A stretch of 32,972 nucleotides of DNA from Candidatus Kaiserbacteria bacterium RIFCSPLOWO2_12_FULL_50_10 (GCA_001783515.1 MFMN01000024.1:1-32972); one strand, 5' to 3'; counted from the stretch's first letter, positions 1-9,698 are shown. The notes: generated from the sequence alone by a model not told the origin. Numbers and translations are program-made.

Positions 1-1
1 G

Positions 2-319
2 CTCTTCTTTACCTACTTCTATACGGCAATTACCTTCGAGCCAGAGAAGATGTCGAAGAACCTCCAGCGTTCAGGTGCGTTCATTCCCGGTATTCGCCCC
101 GGAGTTGAAACGACAACCTATCTTGGTACGGTGGTAACACGCCTCACGCTCGTCGGCGCGCTCTTCCTTGCCGCTGTCGCGCTCTTGCCGATTATCCTGC
201 AGTCTGCGACAGGGCTCACCTCAGTCACGATTGGTGGTACCGCCATCCTCATTGCGGTATCGGTCATCATCGACTTCGTCCGCCGTGTCGACGCACAGGT
301 CCTCATGCGTCAGTACTAA
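2..319 (+). CDS. secY: Preprotein translocase subunit SecY, C-terminal part (5' end outside window)
   Basis: Frame open from base 2: LFFTYFYTAITFEPEKMSKNLQRSGAFIPGIRPGVETTTYL...VDAQVLMRQY, a typical SecY C-terminus. Confidence 0.93.
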   Translation, partial: LFFTYFYTAITFEPEKMSKNLQRSGAFIPGIRPGVETTTYLGTVVTRLTLVGALFLAAVALLPIILQSATGLTSVTIGGTAILIAVSVIIDFVRRVDAQVLMRQY

Positions 320-333
320 AAAAGAATGAACAG

Positions 334-356
334 AAAAGCGCCAGCAGGCGCTTTTT
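334..356 (+). terminator. Intrinsic terminator after secY
   Basis: AAAAGCGCC-AGCA-GGCGCTTTTT. Confidence 0.85.
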
Positions 357-412
357 CATGCTTCGCTTATCCACAGTTGTCTTTTCTTAAAACATGATAG
401 TATGATTGCAGT

Positions 413-1564
413 ATGATATTAAATGAGTCAGGGGGTGGCAACGCAGAAGTTGCTGAGGCGAGAGTATCGTCTCGTTATCTTGTATGGGGTGTTTCAAGTA
501 TTGCGCTGTTCGTAGTCGTCGGAGGTTTTGTGTATTGGTATATGCAGATGCAGACATCTGTTTCTGAGAGCACGAGCGCAACGCAAACTGTTGGTGTTGT
601 ACCGCTGTCTGCGGAGGCAAAGGGCAATCTTGTGACACTCTGGAGCGGCGGTGAACTAGACACCTTTATAGCAACAAGCGAAGAAATTACAAAAAATCAG
701 CCAGGAAACATAGAGGCACGCATCGCCTTGGCGAGCGGACTCACTCAAAAAGGGAGTATATTGTTCAAAGAGCGTGAATATGCAGAGCAGGCTATTGTTG
801 TGTTGCAGGAGGCTCTGTTGCTTGATCCGACAAACAGTGAAGCGCATCGCGTGCTCGGCTATGCATACGAAATCATGCAAGAATACCCAAAGGCTGAAGC
901 TTCGTACAATGAAGCCTTGCGCCTTAATTCAAACAATGCACACGCATACAGCAATCGAGGACACGCATTTGCTTTGCAGGGTAATAATCAAGCGGCCCGT
1001 ACTGACTACACGAGCGCACTTGCTATTTGGCCAACATTCGACCACGCACTCTTTAACCTTGCTCGCCTCGATATGCTCGATGGTGACCCTGAATCAGCAC
1101 GAATCCATCTCGACACGTTGCTTGCAAGCAGTACTGATATCACTTGGAAAGCATCAGCGCTACAGGCCTACGGTGCTATCGAGGCTTATACAGGCGATCT
1201 ACAAAAGGCCGTAGATTACTTTACCGAGGCACTTGCGCTCGACAAGACACTCCCTGAAGCCTGGGCTGGTATCGCTGAAGTAAAGTTCGCCATGCTCTTC
1301 GATAACTACACAGAACACCTCTACTTCGAGGTGATTGAGGCGGCGCAGGAGGCAATTAAACTTCACCCTGAGCAGACCAATGTATATATTATACTCAGTG
1401 ACACACTGTTTGCGGGAGAACAATATGCAGATTCGATGGACATGCTTCTTCTAGCAAAAGAAAATGTAGAGAAAGATATTAGTTTGAGTAGCACCGAGAA
1501 GGAAGAAATGCGCACAAGGATTGCAAGTAGAATTACCAATCTCGAAGAAAAGATTGACAAATAG
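413..1564 (+). CDS. Membrane-anchored TPR-repeat protein
   Basis: One N-terminal TM segment, then TPR-like repeats (LLDPTNSEAHRVLGYAYEIMQEYPKAEASYNEALRLNSNNAHAYSNRGHAFALQGN). Confidence 0.85.
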   Translation: MILNESGGGNAEVAEARVSSRYLVWGVSSIALFVVVGGFVYWYMQMQTSVSESTSATQTVGVVPLSAEAKGNLVTLWSGGELDTFIATSEEITKNQPGNIEARIALASGLTQKGSILFKEREYAEQAIVVLQEALLLDPTNSEAHRVLGYAYEIMQEYPKAEASYNEALRLNSNNAHAYSNRGHAFALQGNNQAARTDYTSALAIWPTFDHALFNLARLDMLDGDPESARIHLDTLLASSTDITWKASALQAYGAIEAYTGDLQKAVDYFTEALALDKTLPEAWAGIAEVKFAMLFDNYTEHLYFEVIEAAQEAIKLHPEQTNVYIILSDTLFAGEQYADSMDMLLLAKENVEKDISLSSTEKEEMRTRIASRITNLEEKIDK

Positions 1565-1575
1565 CTGAAAATTAT

Positions 1576-2700
1576 ATGACGACAAATAATCTTTACACAG
1601 CATTTCGAGGACTTACCCTTACCTGCCTGCTCGGTGTTGTAATGATACTTCCTACGGTAAGCCATGGAAGTCACAATGAGGCGAATGCCATTATAACACT
1701 TAGCAACGGGAGAACGTATTCAGTGCATGCTCCAGGATGGACGCGGTTTCCTCGGGCTGCCGTGCTTGAGCAGCTCCGCGGAGAGGCAGCAGCTGGGCTA
1801 AGAGGTTCAGTGGCAGGGCGGTATGATGTCATTGGTGGCGCATACAACTTCACGGTTCAATTTTTGTATGGATGTGGCAATCGTCACAGCTTTACAGATA
1901 TTTCCCCACTCCCACCTACACCCGCACCCACACGACCGCCAACACTCACACTCACTGCAAATCCAACAAATGTAGAATACAACACCGCCACGACACTCAC
2001 TTGGTCATCAGCAAATACAACGAGCTGTACCGCATCAGATGCATGGTCTGGCGCAAAGTCTGTAAGTGGCTCACAATCAAGTGCTGCGCTTACCGCAGCA
2101 TCAAACACCTTTACGCTCGTTTGTAATGGTCCTGGCGGGTCTGTTACAAAAAGCGCTGTTGTCACCACGACTCCCGCACCAACGGTTACTCTTACCGCAA
2201 GCGTAAATGGTGACGCATACACTGGCGTAAATAGAACTATTGACGCTGGCGACACTGTGCGTGTCAAGTGGGATTCAGACAATGCAGATACCTGTACATC
2301 ATCTGACTTTGCGACAAGTAATGCAGCAGATGGCGCGGACGTAGATGTTGTTGAGCCAACACTCGGCACAAGTAAAGGCTATTCGGTTACGTGTACAAGA
2401 GGTTCACGAACTGCATTCGACACCCTAACGGTTACGAATCGCGGACAAGCGCCAACACTTACCCCAAGCAACTCCGTTGTAAAAGCTGGTGGACGAACAG
2501 TCATCGGCTATGATCTCAAGGGAAACGCATCATGTGTACTCAGAAGTACCGACAGTACCGTTAACGGCATTGTTGTTACTCAGAATGGCACAAGGCAAAC
2601 AGGAGTGCTTACTTCCGCAACAAGATACACTATCGACTGTGGGCTTGGCAAAAGCGCATCGGTGGTTGTAAATATAACCGGAAAAATCCAGGAACAATAG
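1576..2700 (+). CDS. Secreted protein with Ig-like repeats
   Basis: Signal-peptide-like N-terminus; repeated LTANPTNVEYNTATTLTWSSANTTSCTAS...GSVTKSAVV modules. Confidence 0.75.
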   Translation: MTTNNLYTAFRGLTLTCLLGVVMILPTVSHGSHNEANAIITLSNGRTYSVHAPGWTRFPRAAVLEQLRGEAAAGLRGSVAGRYDVIGGAYNFTVQFLYGCGNRHSFTDISPLPPTPAPTRPPTLTLTANPTNVEYNTATTLTWSSANTTSCTASDAWSGAKSVSGSQSSAALTAASNTFTLVCNGPGGSVTKSAVVTTTPAPTVTLTASVNGDAYTGVNRTIDAGDTVRVKWDSDNADTCTSSDFATSNAADGADVDVVEPTLGTSKGYSVTCTRGSRTAFDTLTVTNRGQAPTLTPSNSVVKAGGRTVIGYDLKGNASCVLRSTDSTVNGIVVTQNGTRQTGVLTSATRYTIDCGLGKSASVVVNITGKIQEQ

Positions 2701-2731
2701 CAGCACAGTATTCGGCTCATCCGAAGATTTT

Positions 2732-2760
2732 AAAAACAGCTCACACACAGAGCTGTTTTT
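2732..2760 (+). terminator. Intrinsic terminator
   Basis: AAAAACAGCTC-ACACACA-GAGCTGTTTTT. Confidence 0.85.
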
Positions 2761-2873
2761 GGTCATGTCACGCAAGTAGCAAAGAAGGAAGATGGGCATT
2801 GCTAGACAGCCTTTTATGTGGTAGTACTACAGGTGATAGTTTTTTCAACTGCTATTTGAAATAGGAGATTTTC

Positions 2874-4091
2874 ATGGACCACAATCCAATCGTGAACCTC
2901 ACCAAAGCCCAGGTCGAGGCCGCGGCCGAAATCCTCAGTGATTTGACACTCGTGGCCATCGCCGGTGCCTGCGGCGTAGACCTCTCCGAGCCGTTTGACT
3001 CGGAAGACGCAATGCGTCGCCTCGTGGATGCCACGACGCTCGGAAAGAATATCCGGGAAGTTGTTTTGATTTTCAATGAGTTCCCCGAAGGCGACAGCAC
3101 GTACACCGTCGCGGAATCGCTTACCTCGCATTATTTCCGAGACTATGTGAAGGCCAAATATACGTCTGAAACAGAACATAAGGGAGAGCTTCTTCTTGAT
3201 TTGCTTCGAACTTTCCTCAACCCGGTACCGCTGTATCAGGAGGCATATGAATACATTTTGCATGAGGTGTGTGACCTTGAGGCGAAAGAACAGAGAGTGA
3301 AGCTTTTCCGCAGTGCCTATGACATTGCAAAAGATCGGTTTCAGGAAGACCATGAGGTTTGCCTGAAGCTCTTTAATGCAAGCAGGAATCTCGGTGATGT
3401 TTTATACAGCCGGAACAAAAATGACTCGGTGCAGTTGAACTTCCTGATGAAGGAAATGCCATTCAGTGCACGGTTTACTGACTTTCGCAATAAGGTTGCA
3501 TATACGCTTATACCGCTTGCGGAGAAAGAGGGCCAGGCGGGGGTTCTCAGAGAGCTTGTTGCGAGCAGTCATAAGTCGCGGCCCATTAATAGAGAAGCTG
3601 CGCTCGCATTCGCTCGGGTCATCTTTAAGCGTCAAGGGATTTGTGGCTTGGTAACGATATATACAAGTTTTCTTTACCATGACACGTCCGAAGAAACATG
3701 TGGAGCGATTGTTAGAGAGATGAATCCGCTCATTGATGCGGATATCGAAAAGGCAATTGCCAATGAGCTGGTGGGGTGTCTTTTGGATGTATGGCCGCAG
3801 CTGCTTACTTGGGGTGATGGGAAGAAACGGTACCAACGGGTACTCGCCGCACTCCTTGAACACGCGGTGGAAAAAAAGGACATCAGCATACTCAAGGATA
3901 TGTATGTGACGCTCGCAAAAAATGATGAAGCCTGGGATATCGTGTCGAAAACCCTCATTAATCTTGCGATTGATGTCGGCGATGCTGAAACCCTGAAAAT
4001 GGTGACGAACACCATGTCGGACGGAGAGCATCGCGACAGAGCAATCCGCGCACGCGTGGCGCTCATTCACACGCAAGGTCTCCTCCCTTGA
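2874..4091 (+). CDS. Hypothetical protein, probably alpha-helical, 405 aa
   Basis: Long ORF with AGGAG just upstream of ATG and a terminator downstream; no family recognised. Confidence 0.75.
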   Translation: MDHNPIVNLTKAQVEAAAEILSDLTLVAIAGACGVDLSEPFDSEDAMRRLVDATTLGKNIREVVLIFNEFPEGDSTYTVAESLTSHYFRDYVKAKYTSETEHKGELLLDLLRTFLNPVPLYQEAYEYILHEVCDLEAKEQRVKLFRSAYDIAKDRFQEDHEVCLKLFNASRNLGDVLYSRNKNDSVQLNFLMKEMPFSARFTDFRNKVAYTLIPLAEKEGQAGVLRELVASSHKSRPINREAALAFARVIFKRQGICGLVTIYTSFLYHDTSEETCGAIVREMNPLIDADIEKAIANELVGCLLDVWPQLLTWGDGKKRYQRVLAALLEHAVEKKDISILKDMYVTLAKNDEAWDIVSKTLINLAIDVGDAETLKMVTNTMSDGEHRDRAIRARVALIHTQGLLP

Positions 4092-4108
4092 TCTTCTCCA
4101 CACGAAGC

Positions 4109-4148
4109 TTGCCGCACGCCCGATTAAGGGCGTGCGGCATTTTTTTTG
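4109..4148 (+). terminator. Intrinsic terminator
   Basis: GCCGCACGCCC-GATTAA-GGGCGTGCGGC followed by T8. Confidence 0.93.
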
Positions 4149-4196
4149 CATTTTTATCCACTTTGTATTTTCTGCATCCTATCGCATAATAGGCAC

Positions 4197-5756
4197 ATGT
4201 CAAAACAATACATGTTCACCGCTCTCATTGCTCTCACCTTCATCCTCATCATCAGCCTCGTCCTCCGCTACACCGGAGCAGCCGACGTCTCAACCTCAGC
4301 AACAATAACCAACACCGCACCAACCGTTGACACCATTCGCTTCGCAACCACAGCATACGGCACCGACACGCTCACAAGCACAGGAATCCTCCCGAATGTC
4401 GGCACAACAAAAACAATCCACATAAACGGAACTATCCACGACAACAACGGAGAGAACGACATTGCGTCGTCAACCATTTCTCTCGTCTTCTTCCGCACCA
4501 CAAAGACAAATACCTGTACCGGCGACAAAAACGACTGCTACCGTGTCACGGTGTGTGATACAGCCTACAGTGATGGCGACGCAACACAAATCTCATATAG
4601 TTGTCCCGTTTCAATTGCCTTCTGGATTGATGCTACCGACACTTCCTCTGCAAGAAGCAGTGACAACTGGACTGCATCGATTTCGGTGAATGACATCGCC
4701 GGGGCAACAGGGAACCTTACTGCCACAGCAGAAGTTAATTCACTTCTCGCACTCACACTTCCTGATGCAATTAGTTATGGTACACGTGCTCTTGGCGAGT
4801 TGTCATCAGCAACCTCAAACGTCGTGACAACGATTACGCAGCACGGCAACACACGCGCAGACCTTCAGATTTCTGGGGTAAATATGGTTTGCGACGGGCT
4901 AGGGGCGCTTCCGGCAAGCGCACAGAAATGGTCGCTCCTCAATGTTGGTTATGCTGACAATGCTGCAGCAGAACTTGCCAGCTCAGCGAATACGGCAAAC
5001 CGAAATATCTTCATTCGTACGGACGACGCGAATGAGCTTACCGCAAACCTCTACTGGAACATCGCAATTCCTGCAACTGGTGCAAAAGGGAGCTGTGTCG
5101 GTTCGAACACACTTGCACTCGTCGCGCAAACCTTCTCGTGTGGGAACGATGCCGTTCTCTATAACGGCGGTCCATATAATGCGGAAGGAACCTCTCGTGA
5201 CCAAGGCGGCTATTACCGAACGGTGCAGATCGGTACCCAGTGCTGGATGAGGGACAATATGAACGCTGGCACCATGATTACCGGCACGCCCGCAAACAAT
5301 GCAAGTGTAGAAAAATGGTGCTACAGCAACAGCGCGACAAACTGTAACAGTGATGGCGCATTGTATCACTGGAACGAAGCAATGGGCTACAGCACTACGG
5401 AAGGTGCACAGGGTATCTGTCCGTCGGGTTGGCATATGCCAACCGATGCCGAATATAAAACACTTGAAATATTTCTTGGTATGACGCAGGTACAGGCCGA
5501 CGCGACAGGAACTCGTGGGACGAGTCAAGGAACAAAGCTCCTCGAAGGAGGCTCAGCGCTCTTTGACGCTATTCTTATGGGTTTCCGCAGTCCCGCAGCA
5601 GCTTTCTCTGAACACGGAACTCGCACATTGCTCTGGTCGTCATCAAGAAACGGTAGTGATCCGTGGCGACGAAGCTTGAATGCCGGCGTTGCAGAAGTTA
5701 CCCGCGCAACAAATCAGGTGGCGTACGGATTCTCGGTACGTTGTATGAAGAATTAG
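4197..5756 (+). CDS. Secreted protein with C-terminal Fibrobacter succinogenes major paralogous (FISUMP)-type domain
   Basis: ATG at 4197 gives an N-terminal TM/signal segment; C-terminal GGYYRTVQIGTQCWMRDNMNAGTMI...CPSGWHMPTDAEYKTLE...VRCMKN. Confidence 0.85.
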   Translation: MSKQYMFTALIALTFILIISLVLRYTGAADVSTSATITNTAPTVDTIRFATTAYGTDTLTSTGILPNVGTTKTIHINGTIHDNNGENDIASSTISLVFFRTTKTNTCTGDKNDCYRVTVCDTAYSDGDATQISYSCPVSIAFWIDATDTSSARSSDNWTASISVNDIAGATGNLTATAEVNSLLALTLPDAISYGTRALGELSSATSNVVTTITQHGNTRADLQISGVNMVCDGLGALPASAQKWSLLNVGYADNAAAELASSANTANRNIFIRTDDANELTANLYWNIAIPATGAKGSCVGSNTLALVAQTFSCGNDAVLYNGGPYNAEGTSRDQGGYYRTVQIGTQCWMRDNMNAGTMITGTPANNASVEKWCYSNSATNCNSDGALYHWNEAMGYSTTEGAQGICPSGWHMPTDAEYKTLEIFLGMTQVQADATGTRGTSQGTKLLEGGSALFDAILMGFRSPAAAFSEHGTRTLLWSSSRNGSDPWRRSLNAGVAEVTRATNQVAYGFSVRCMKN

Positions 5757-5789
5757 TCTCGCAGCTCACGCATTCCTTGCGTAAACATA

Positions 5790-5819
5790 TAAAAAATAGC
5801 TCGTTGAGAGCTGTTTTTT
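5790..5819 (+). terminator. Intrinsic terminator
   Basis: AAAAAATAGCTC-GTTGA-GAGCTGTTTTTT. Confidence 0.85.
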
Positions 5820-5856
5820 GTGCACAACACTCAACCGCATGGGGGAAAGAAAGGGC

Positions 5857-5885
5857 TTGTATTTTGGTCGTTTTTGTGGTACTTT
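5857..5885 (+). promoter_or_regulatory. Putative promoter of the ribosomal-protein operon
   Basis: TTGTAT, 17 nt spacer, TACTTT, between the upstream terminator and rpsS; followed by a ~170 nt leader. Confidence 0.5.
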
Positions 5886-6014
5886 GTGCGGGTTCTGACC
5901 TTGCTGGCTGCCCGTTAGGGTGAGCAGCATCGCTCTCATATTTTAATATACAACTTAGGAGATTGCGTTGAACTGCAATGGTGCCGTTAACATCATTCAA
6001 ATTTTTTATCATTC

Positions 6015-6047
6015 GACATCGTTCAAAAATTACTTTTGAACGATGTC
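6015..6047 (+). promoter_or_regulatory. Perfect leader hairpin immediately upstream of rpsS
   Basis: GACATCGTTCAAAA-ATTAC-TTTTGAACGATGTC: 14 bp perfect stem ending 12 nt before ATG 6060. Confidence 0.7.
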
Positions 6048-6059
6048 CTAAATCACGTT

Positions 6060-6392
6060 ATGTCACGTTCAGCATACAAAGGACCATACGTCGATGAGAA
6101 GCTCATGCAAAAAATTGAGGGTAAGAAGGGGGATCAAACTCCGACTATCCGCACATGGGCTCGCGCATCGATGATCGCGCCGGAAATGGTGGGCTTCACT
6201 TTTGGAGTCCACAACGGAAAAACACATCTCGATGTGTTTGTGACCGAAGACATGGTTGGGCACCGCCTCGGCGAGTTTGCGCCAACCAAGAAATTTATTC
6301 GCCACGGAGGTAAGATGCAGAAGGATATCGACGCTCGTAAGAAGGAGTCGGAAGTCGCTGCAGCCAAAGCCGCTAAAACATCTGGGAAATAG
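6060..6392 (+). CDS. rpsS: 30S ribosomal protein S19
   Basis: MSRSAYKGPYVDEKLMQKIE...HLDVFVTEDMVGHRLGEFAPTKKF; ATG 6060 is preferred over the track start 6036. Confidence 0.96.
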   Translation: MSRSAYKGPYVDEKLMQKIEGKKGDQTPTIRTWARASMIAPEMVGFTFGVHNGKTHLDVFVTEDMVGHRLGEFAPTKKFIRHGGKMQKDIDARKKESEVAAAKAAKTSGK

Positions 6393-6552
6393 ATTTAGAT
6401 TGGGGGAACGTCCAAAATTGGCGCATTTGCACCCGCTTCACAGATTTCCATCCTCACCGTACGTTAGGTACGGCTCCGGTGAAAATCTGCTCCAGCAGGC
6501 GCAACTGCACTCAATTTAGAACGTTCGTTCCACTCAATTCTCATCTAATTTC
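6386..6552. repeat. Structured inverted-repeat element E1 between rpsS and rplV
   Basis: Nested pairings: GGAACG 6405-6410/CGTTCC 6526-6531; AAATTG 6415-6420/CAATTT 6512-6517; CAGATTT 6441-6447/AAATCTG 6483-6489; CCGTAC 6457-6462/GTACGG 6468-6473. Resembles E2 at 15923. Confidence 0.7.
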
Positions 6553-6566
6553 AATATATAAAAGAT

Positions 6567-6890
6567 ATGAAAGCGTTTTTGAAAAATTACCGCCAGTCAC
6601 CACGTAAGACACGTCTCATTGCAGACCTCGTTCGTGGCAAGACAGTAGCGAAGGCACTTGCGACGCTTCAGTTTACTGAAAAGCGCGCAGCAGAGCAGTT
6701 CACGAAACTCGTCAATTCAGCCGTTGCAAATGCAAAGGCGCAGGGAATCGACGACGCTCGTCTTTTTATCAAGAAGGTGACCGTCGACAAGGGTCTCGTC
6801 ATGAAGCGCTACATGCCAGTGGCACGCGGTTCATCACATCCTATCAATCGTCGCTCATCGCACATCGCGATTGAACTCGAAGTCAAGTAA
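6567..6890 (+). CDS. rplV: 50S ribosomal protein L22
   Basis: MKAFLKNYRQSPRKTRLIADLVRGKTVAKALATLQFTEKRAAEQFTKLVNSAVANA. Confidence 0.96.
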   Translation: MKAFLKNYRQSPRKTRLIADLVRGKTVAKALATLQFTEKRAAEQFTKLVNSAVANAKAQGIDDARLFIKKVTVDKGLVMKRYMPVARGSSHPINRRSSHIAIELEVK

Positions 6891-6892
6891 GT

Positions 6893-7567
6893 ATGACACA
6901 CATTGCACATCCGTTCGGGCAGCGCCTCGGTATCATCCGTGATTGGAAGAACCGCTGGATCGCAACACGCCCAGCGCTCGCACGTGAGTACATTCGTACT
7001 GACGTCGCCGTCCGCAAGCTTCTCGACGCAGAACTTAAGGGCAAAGGCATTGCGTCGATTGCTATCGACCGCAACGAAAAAGAGTACAAAATCACCGTGC
7101 ACTCAGCACGTCCAGGACTCATCATCGGCCGTTCAGGCGATGGGGTAGCCGTGATTACGAAGAAGATTGACATGCTCATGCGTACGCTCAAGCTTACGCA
7201 CAAGCCAGTCATCAAGCTCGATATCGAAGAAGTTCGCTCACCAGAATCACAGGCAGCTATCGTTGCTGAAGGTGTGGTAGAAGCACTCGAAAAGCGTATG
7301 GCATTCCGCCGCGTCCTTAAGATGGCTGTTGAGAAATCAATGCAGACACAGGGCGTGAAGGGTATCCGTGTTGCTGTCTCAGGTCGCCTCGGCGGCGCTG
7401 AAATGGCGCGTTACGAAGAGCTCAAGCGTGGACGTATTCCACTTCAGACACTTCGCGCAGATATCGATTTTGCAATCGCTCGCGCGAATCTTCCGTACGG
7501 TGTTATTGGTGTAAAGGTTTGGATCTATCGAGGTGACATCTTCGAAGACCGTAAAAAGGCCGCATAA
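6893..7567 (+). CDS. rpsC: 30S ribosomal protein S3
   Basis: HPFGQRLGIIRDWKNRW...RPGLIIGRSGDGV (KH motif)...GVKVWIYRGD. Confidence 0.97.
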   Translation: MTHIAHPFGQRLGIIRDWKNRWIATRPALAREYIRTDVAVRKLLDAELKGKGIASIAIDRNEKEYKITVHSARPGLIIGRSGDGVAVITKKIDMLMRTLKLTHKPVIKLDIEEVRSPESQAAIVAEGVVEALEKRMAFRRVLKMAVEKSMQTQGVKGIRVAVSGRLGGAEMARYEELKRGRIPLQTLRADIDFAIARANLPYGVIGVKVWIYRGDIFEDRKKAA

Positions 7568-7579
7568 CCCAATTACAAC

Positions 7580-8011
7580 ATGTTATTTCCAAAGAAAGTA
7601 GCGCACCGCAAGTCACAGACTGGGCGCAAATCAGAGAAGCGACGTATGCGTCCCGACACTCGTGGTATCACGGTTGCATTCGGCGCATTTGGCCTTCGCG
7701 CAATTACCGACTCTCGCGTTCGTTCAAACCAGATCGAAGCAGCGCGTCGTGTGATTCAGCGCACCATCGGCAAGACAGGGCAGGTGTGGATTCGTATCTT
7801 CCCCGACAAGCCAATTACTAGAAAAGCAGCGGAAGTACCGATGGGTAGCGGCAAGGGAGACCTCGACCACTACGTATTCGAAGTACGTCCGGGACGCGTC
7901 CTCTTCGAAGTTGACGGCGTACCGGAAGACATCGCGCGCAAAGCACTTCGCAAGGCGGTAGCAAAGCTCCCGGTTAAGGCAAAGGTGGTGAGCCGCGAAG
8001 AAGCAGCATAA
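7580..8011 (+). CDS. rplP: 50S ribosomal protein L16
   Basis: [16 protein letters not shown]...[47 protein letters not shown]. Confidence 0.96.
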   Translation: MLFPKKVAHRKSQTGRKSEKRRMRPDTRGITVAFGAFGLRAITDSRVRSNQIEAARRVIQRTIGKTGQVWIRIFPDKPITRKAAEVPMGSGKGDLDHYVFEVRPGRVLFEVDGVPEDIARKALRKAVAKLPVKAKVVSREEAA

Positions 8012-8022
8012 TCGTTTGCATC

Positions 8023-8211
8023 ATGAAAACAAAATCTCTTAAAGCAGATATTGCAAAGAAGGATGAGAACGCTCTTATTGACTTCATCCGCTCTGAGCGC
8101 GAAACACTTCGCACTGCACGCTTCGGCACTGCAGGTACCAAGATTGCACCAAGCCATGTTCGCAAGAACATCGCTCGCGCACTCACTGCTCGTAAGGCTA
8201 AGACTGCATAA
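8023..8211 (+). CDS. rpmC: 50S ribosomal protein L29
   Basis: 62 aa, correct syntenic position, [24 protein letters not shown]. Confidence 0.85.
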   Translation: MKTKSLKADIAKKDENALIDFIRSERETLRTARFGTAGTKIAPSHVRKNIARALTARKAKTA

Positions 8212-8213
8212 GT

Positions 8214-8459
8214 ATGACAGAAGTAGTATCAAACGGACGCGTACTCCGTGGAAAAGTTGTTTCCTCAAAAATGCAAGACACCATCACGGTGGCCGTCGAG
8301 CGTTACGTGAAGCACCCAAAGTACCAAAAGTTCCAGAAGCTCACCAAGAAGTTTCTTGTACACGATAAGGGTAACACCGCCAAGGTTGGCGATGTGGTCG
8401 AAATCAGCGAGTGCCGCCCACTCTCGCGCCACAAGCACTTTACCCTCGTAACTAAGTAG
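8214..8459 (+). CDS. rpsQ: 30S ribosomal protein S17
   Basis: [32 protein letters not shown]...[21 protein letters not shown]. Confidence 0.96.
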   Translation: MTEVVSNGRVLRGKVVSSKMQDTITVAVERYVKHPKYQKFQKLTKKFLVHDKGNTAKVGDVVEISECRPLSRHKHFTLVTK

Positions 8460-8463
8460 TCGT

Positions 8464-8844
8464 ATGATTCAAGATCGTTCAATCGTCCAGATCGCCGACA
8501 ACTCAGGAGGTAAGGTCGGTCGCGTCTTCAAGGTCCTTGGTGGATCAAAGAAGCGCTACGCAGGACTCGGCGACATCGTCGTACTCTCTATCCAGACAGC
8601 TGAACCTCGCAAGATGGTGAAGAAGAAGGATGTTGTGTACGGCATGGTCGTTCGCACCAAAAACAAGACACGTCGTGCAGATGGCTCGTACATCTCGTTC
8701 GACGACAATGCGGTGGTGCTCGTCGAAAAGGATCGCAAGAAGAAGAAGGAGCCTCGCGCAAACCGCATCTTCGGTCCAATCCCACGCGAAATCGCAGAAA
8801 CTGGTTTCCAGAAAATTATTTCCCTCGCACCCGAGGTTGTATAA
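8464..8844 (+). CDS. rplN: 50S ribosomal protein L14
   Basis: MIQDRSIVQIADNSGGKVGRVFKVLGGS...VLVEKDRKKKKEPRANRIFGPIPREI. Confidence 0.97.
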   Translation: MIQDRSIVQIADNSGGKVGRVFKVLGGSKKRYAGLGDIVVLSIQTAEPRKMVKKKDVVYGMVVRTKNKTRRADGSYISFDDNAVVLVEKDRKKKKEPRANRIFGPIPREIAETGFQKIISLAPEVV

Positions 8845-8862
8845 CACAATCTTTATAATCTT

Positions 8863-9153
8863 ATGAAAATTAAAACAGGAGATACAGTTCTTATTAGAAC
8901 TGGAAAGGATGCAGGGAAGCAGGGAACGGTCACTCGTGCCCTCCCGAAGCTCGACAAGGTTCTTGTCGAAGGCATCAACGTCGTCAAGAAGCACGTGAAG
9001 CCACGTGGTCAGAAGGGTACAACCGTTGAGGTTTCTCTTCCGCTCCATGTGTCGAACGTTGCGCTTGTCGACGGCAAGAAAGTCGGCCGTGTCGCATATG
9101 TGACAAAGGGCGACAAAAAGGAGCGTGTTATTAAGGGCAAGCTCGCTAAGTAA
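8863..9153 (+). CDS. rplX: 50S ribosomal protein L24
   Basis: MKIKTGDTVLIRTGKDAGKQGTVTRALPKLDKVLVEGINVVKKHVKP. Confidence 0.96.
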   Translation: MKIKTGDTVLIRTGKDAGKQGTVTRALPKLDKVLVEGINVVKKHVKPRGQKGTTVEVSLPLHVSNVALVDGKKVGRVAYVTKGDKKERVIKGKLAK

Positions 9154-9161
9154 ATCAAACT

Positions 9162-9698
9162 ATGATGAAAGAAACACTCGCATCTACGTTTGATGCACTT
9201 AAGGGACAGTTTGGCTACACCTCAAAGATGCAGGCACCTCGTATCACGAAGGTTGTCGTATCGATGGGTGTTGGTAAGATTAGCGACAAGGCACGCCTCA
9301 CGTTCATTCGTGGACGCCTCGCAAATATCACCGGTCAAAAGGTTGCTGACCGCAAGGCGAAGAAGTCAGTTGCGTCGTTCAAGGTTCGTGAAGGAGACCT
9401 CTCAGGTTTCCAGGCAACCCTCCGCGGCGACCGCAAGAACGACTTCCTCGACAAGCTCGTGCATGTAGCATTCCCGTCAACACGCGACTTCCGTGGTCTC
9501 AAGACTTCGTCAGTCGACGCGATGGGTAACTACTCAATCGGCATCCCCGAACACACCATCTTCCCTGAATGTCAGGACGATGAAATCAAGGACATTTTCC
9601 CGTTCGCGATTACCATCGTCACGACTGCAAAAACAAAGGAAGAAACCCTAGCCCTCCTCCGCCACATCGGCATGCCACTTCAAAAAGAAGTTGCGTAA
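9162..9698 (+). CDS. rplE: 50S ribosomal protein L5, full length
   Basis: APRITKVVVSMGVGKI...TGQKVADRKAKKSVASFKVREGDLSGFQATLRGDR...TIFPECQDDEIKDIFPFAITIVTTAK. Confidence 0.96.
   Translation: MMKETLASTFDALKGQFGYTSKMQAPRITKVVVSMGVGKISDKARLTFIRGRLANITGQKVADRKAKKSVASFKVREGDLSGFQATLRGDRKNDFLDKLVHVAFPSTRDFRGLKTSSVDAMGNYSIGIPEHTIFPECQDDEIKDIFPFAITIVTTAKTKEETLALLRHIGMPLQKEVA

Noticed and set aside
368-376. DnaA-box-like TTATCCACA (also TGTGGATAA near 18474)
   Set aside because: Isolated single sites, expected by chance at this length; no cluster or AT-rich unwinding region to support an origin.
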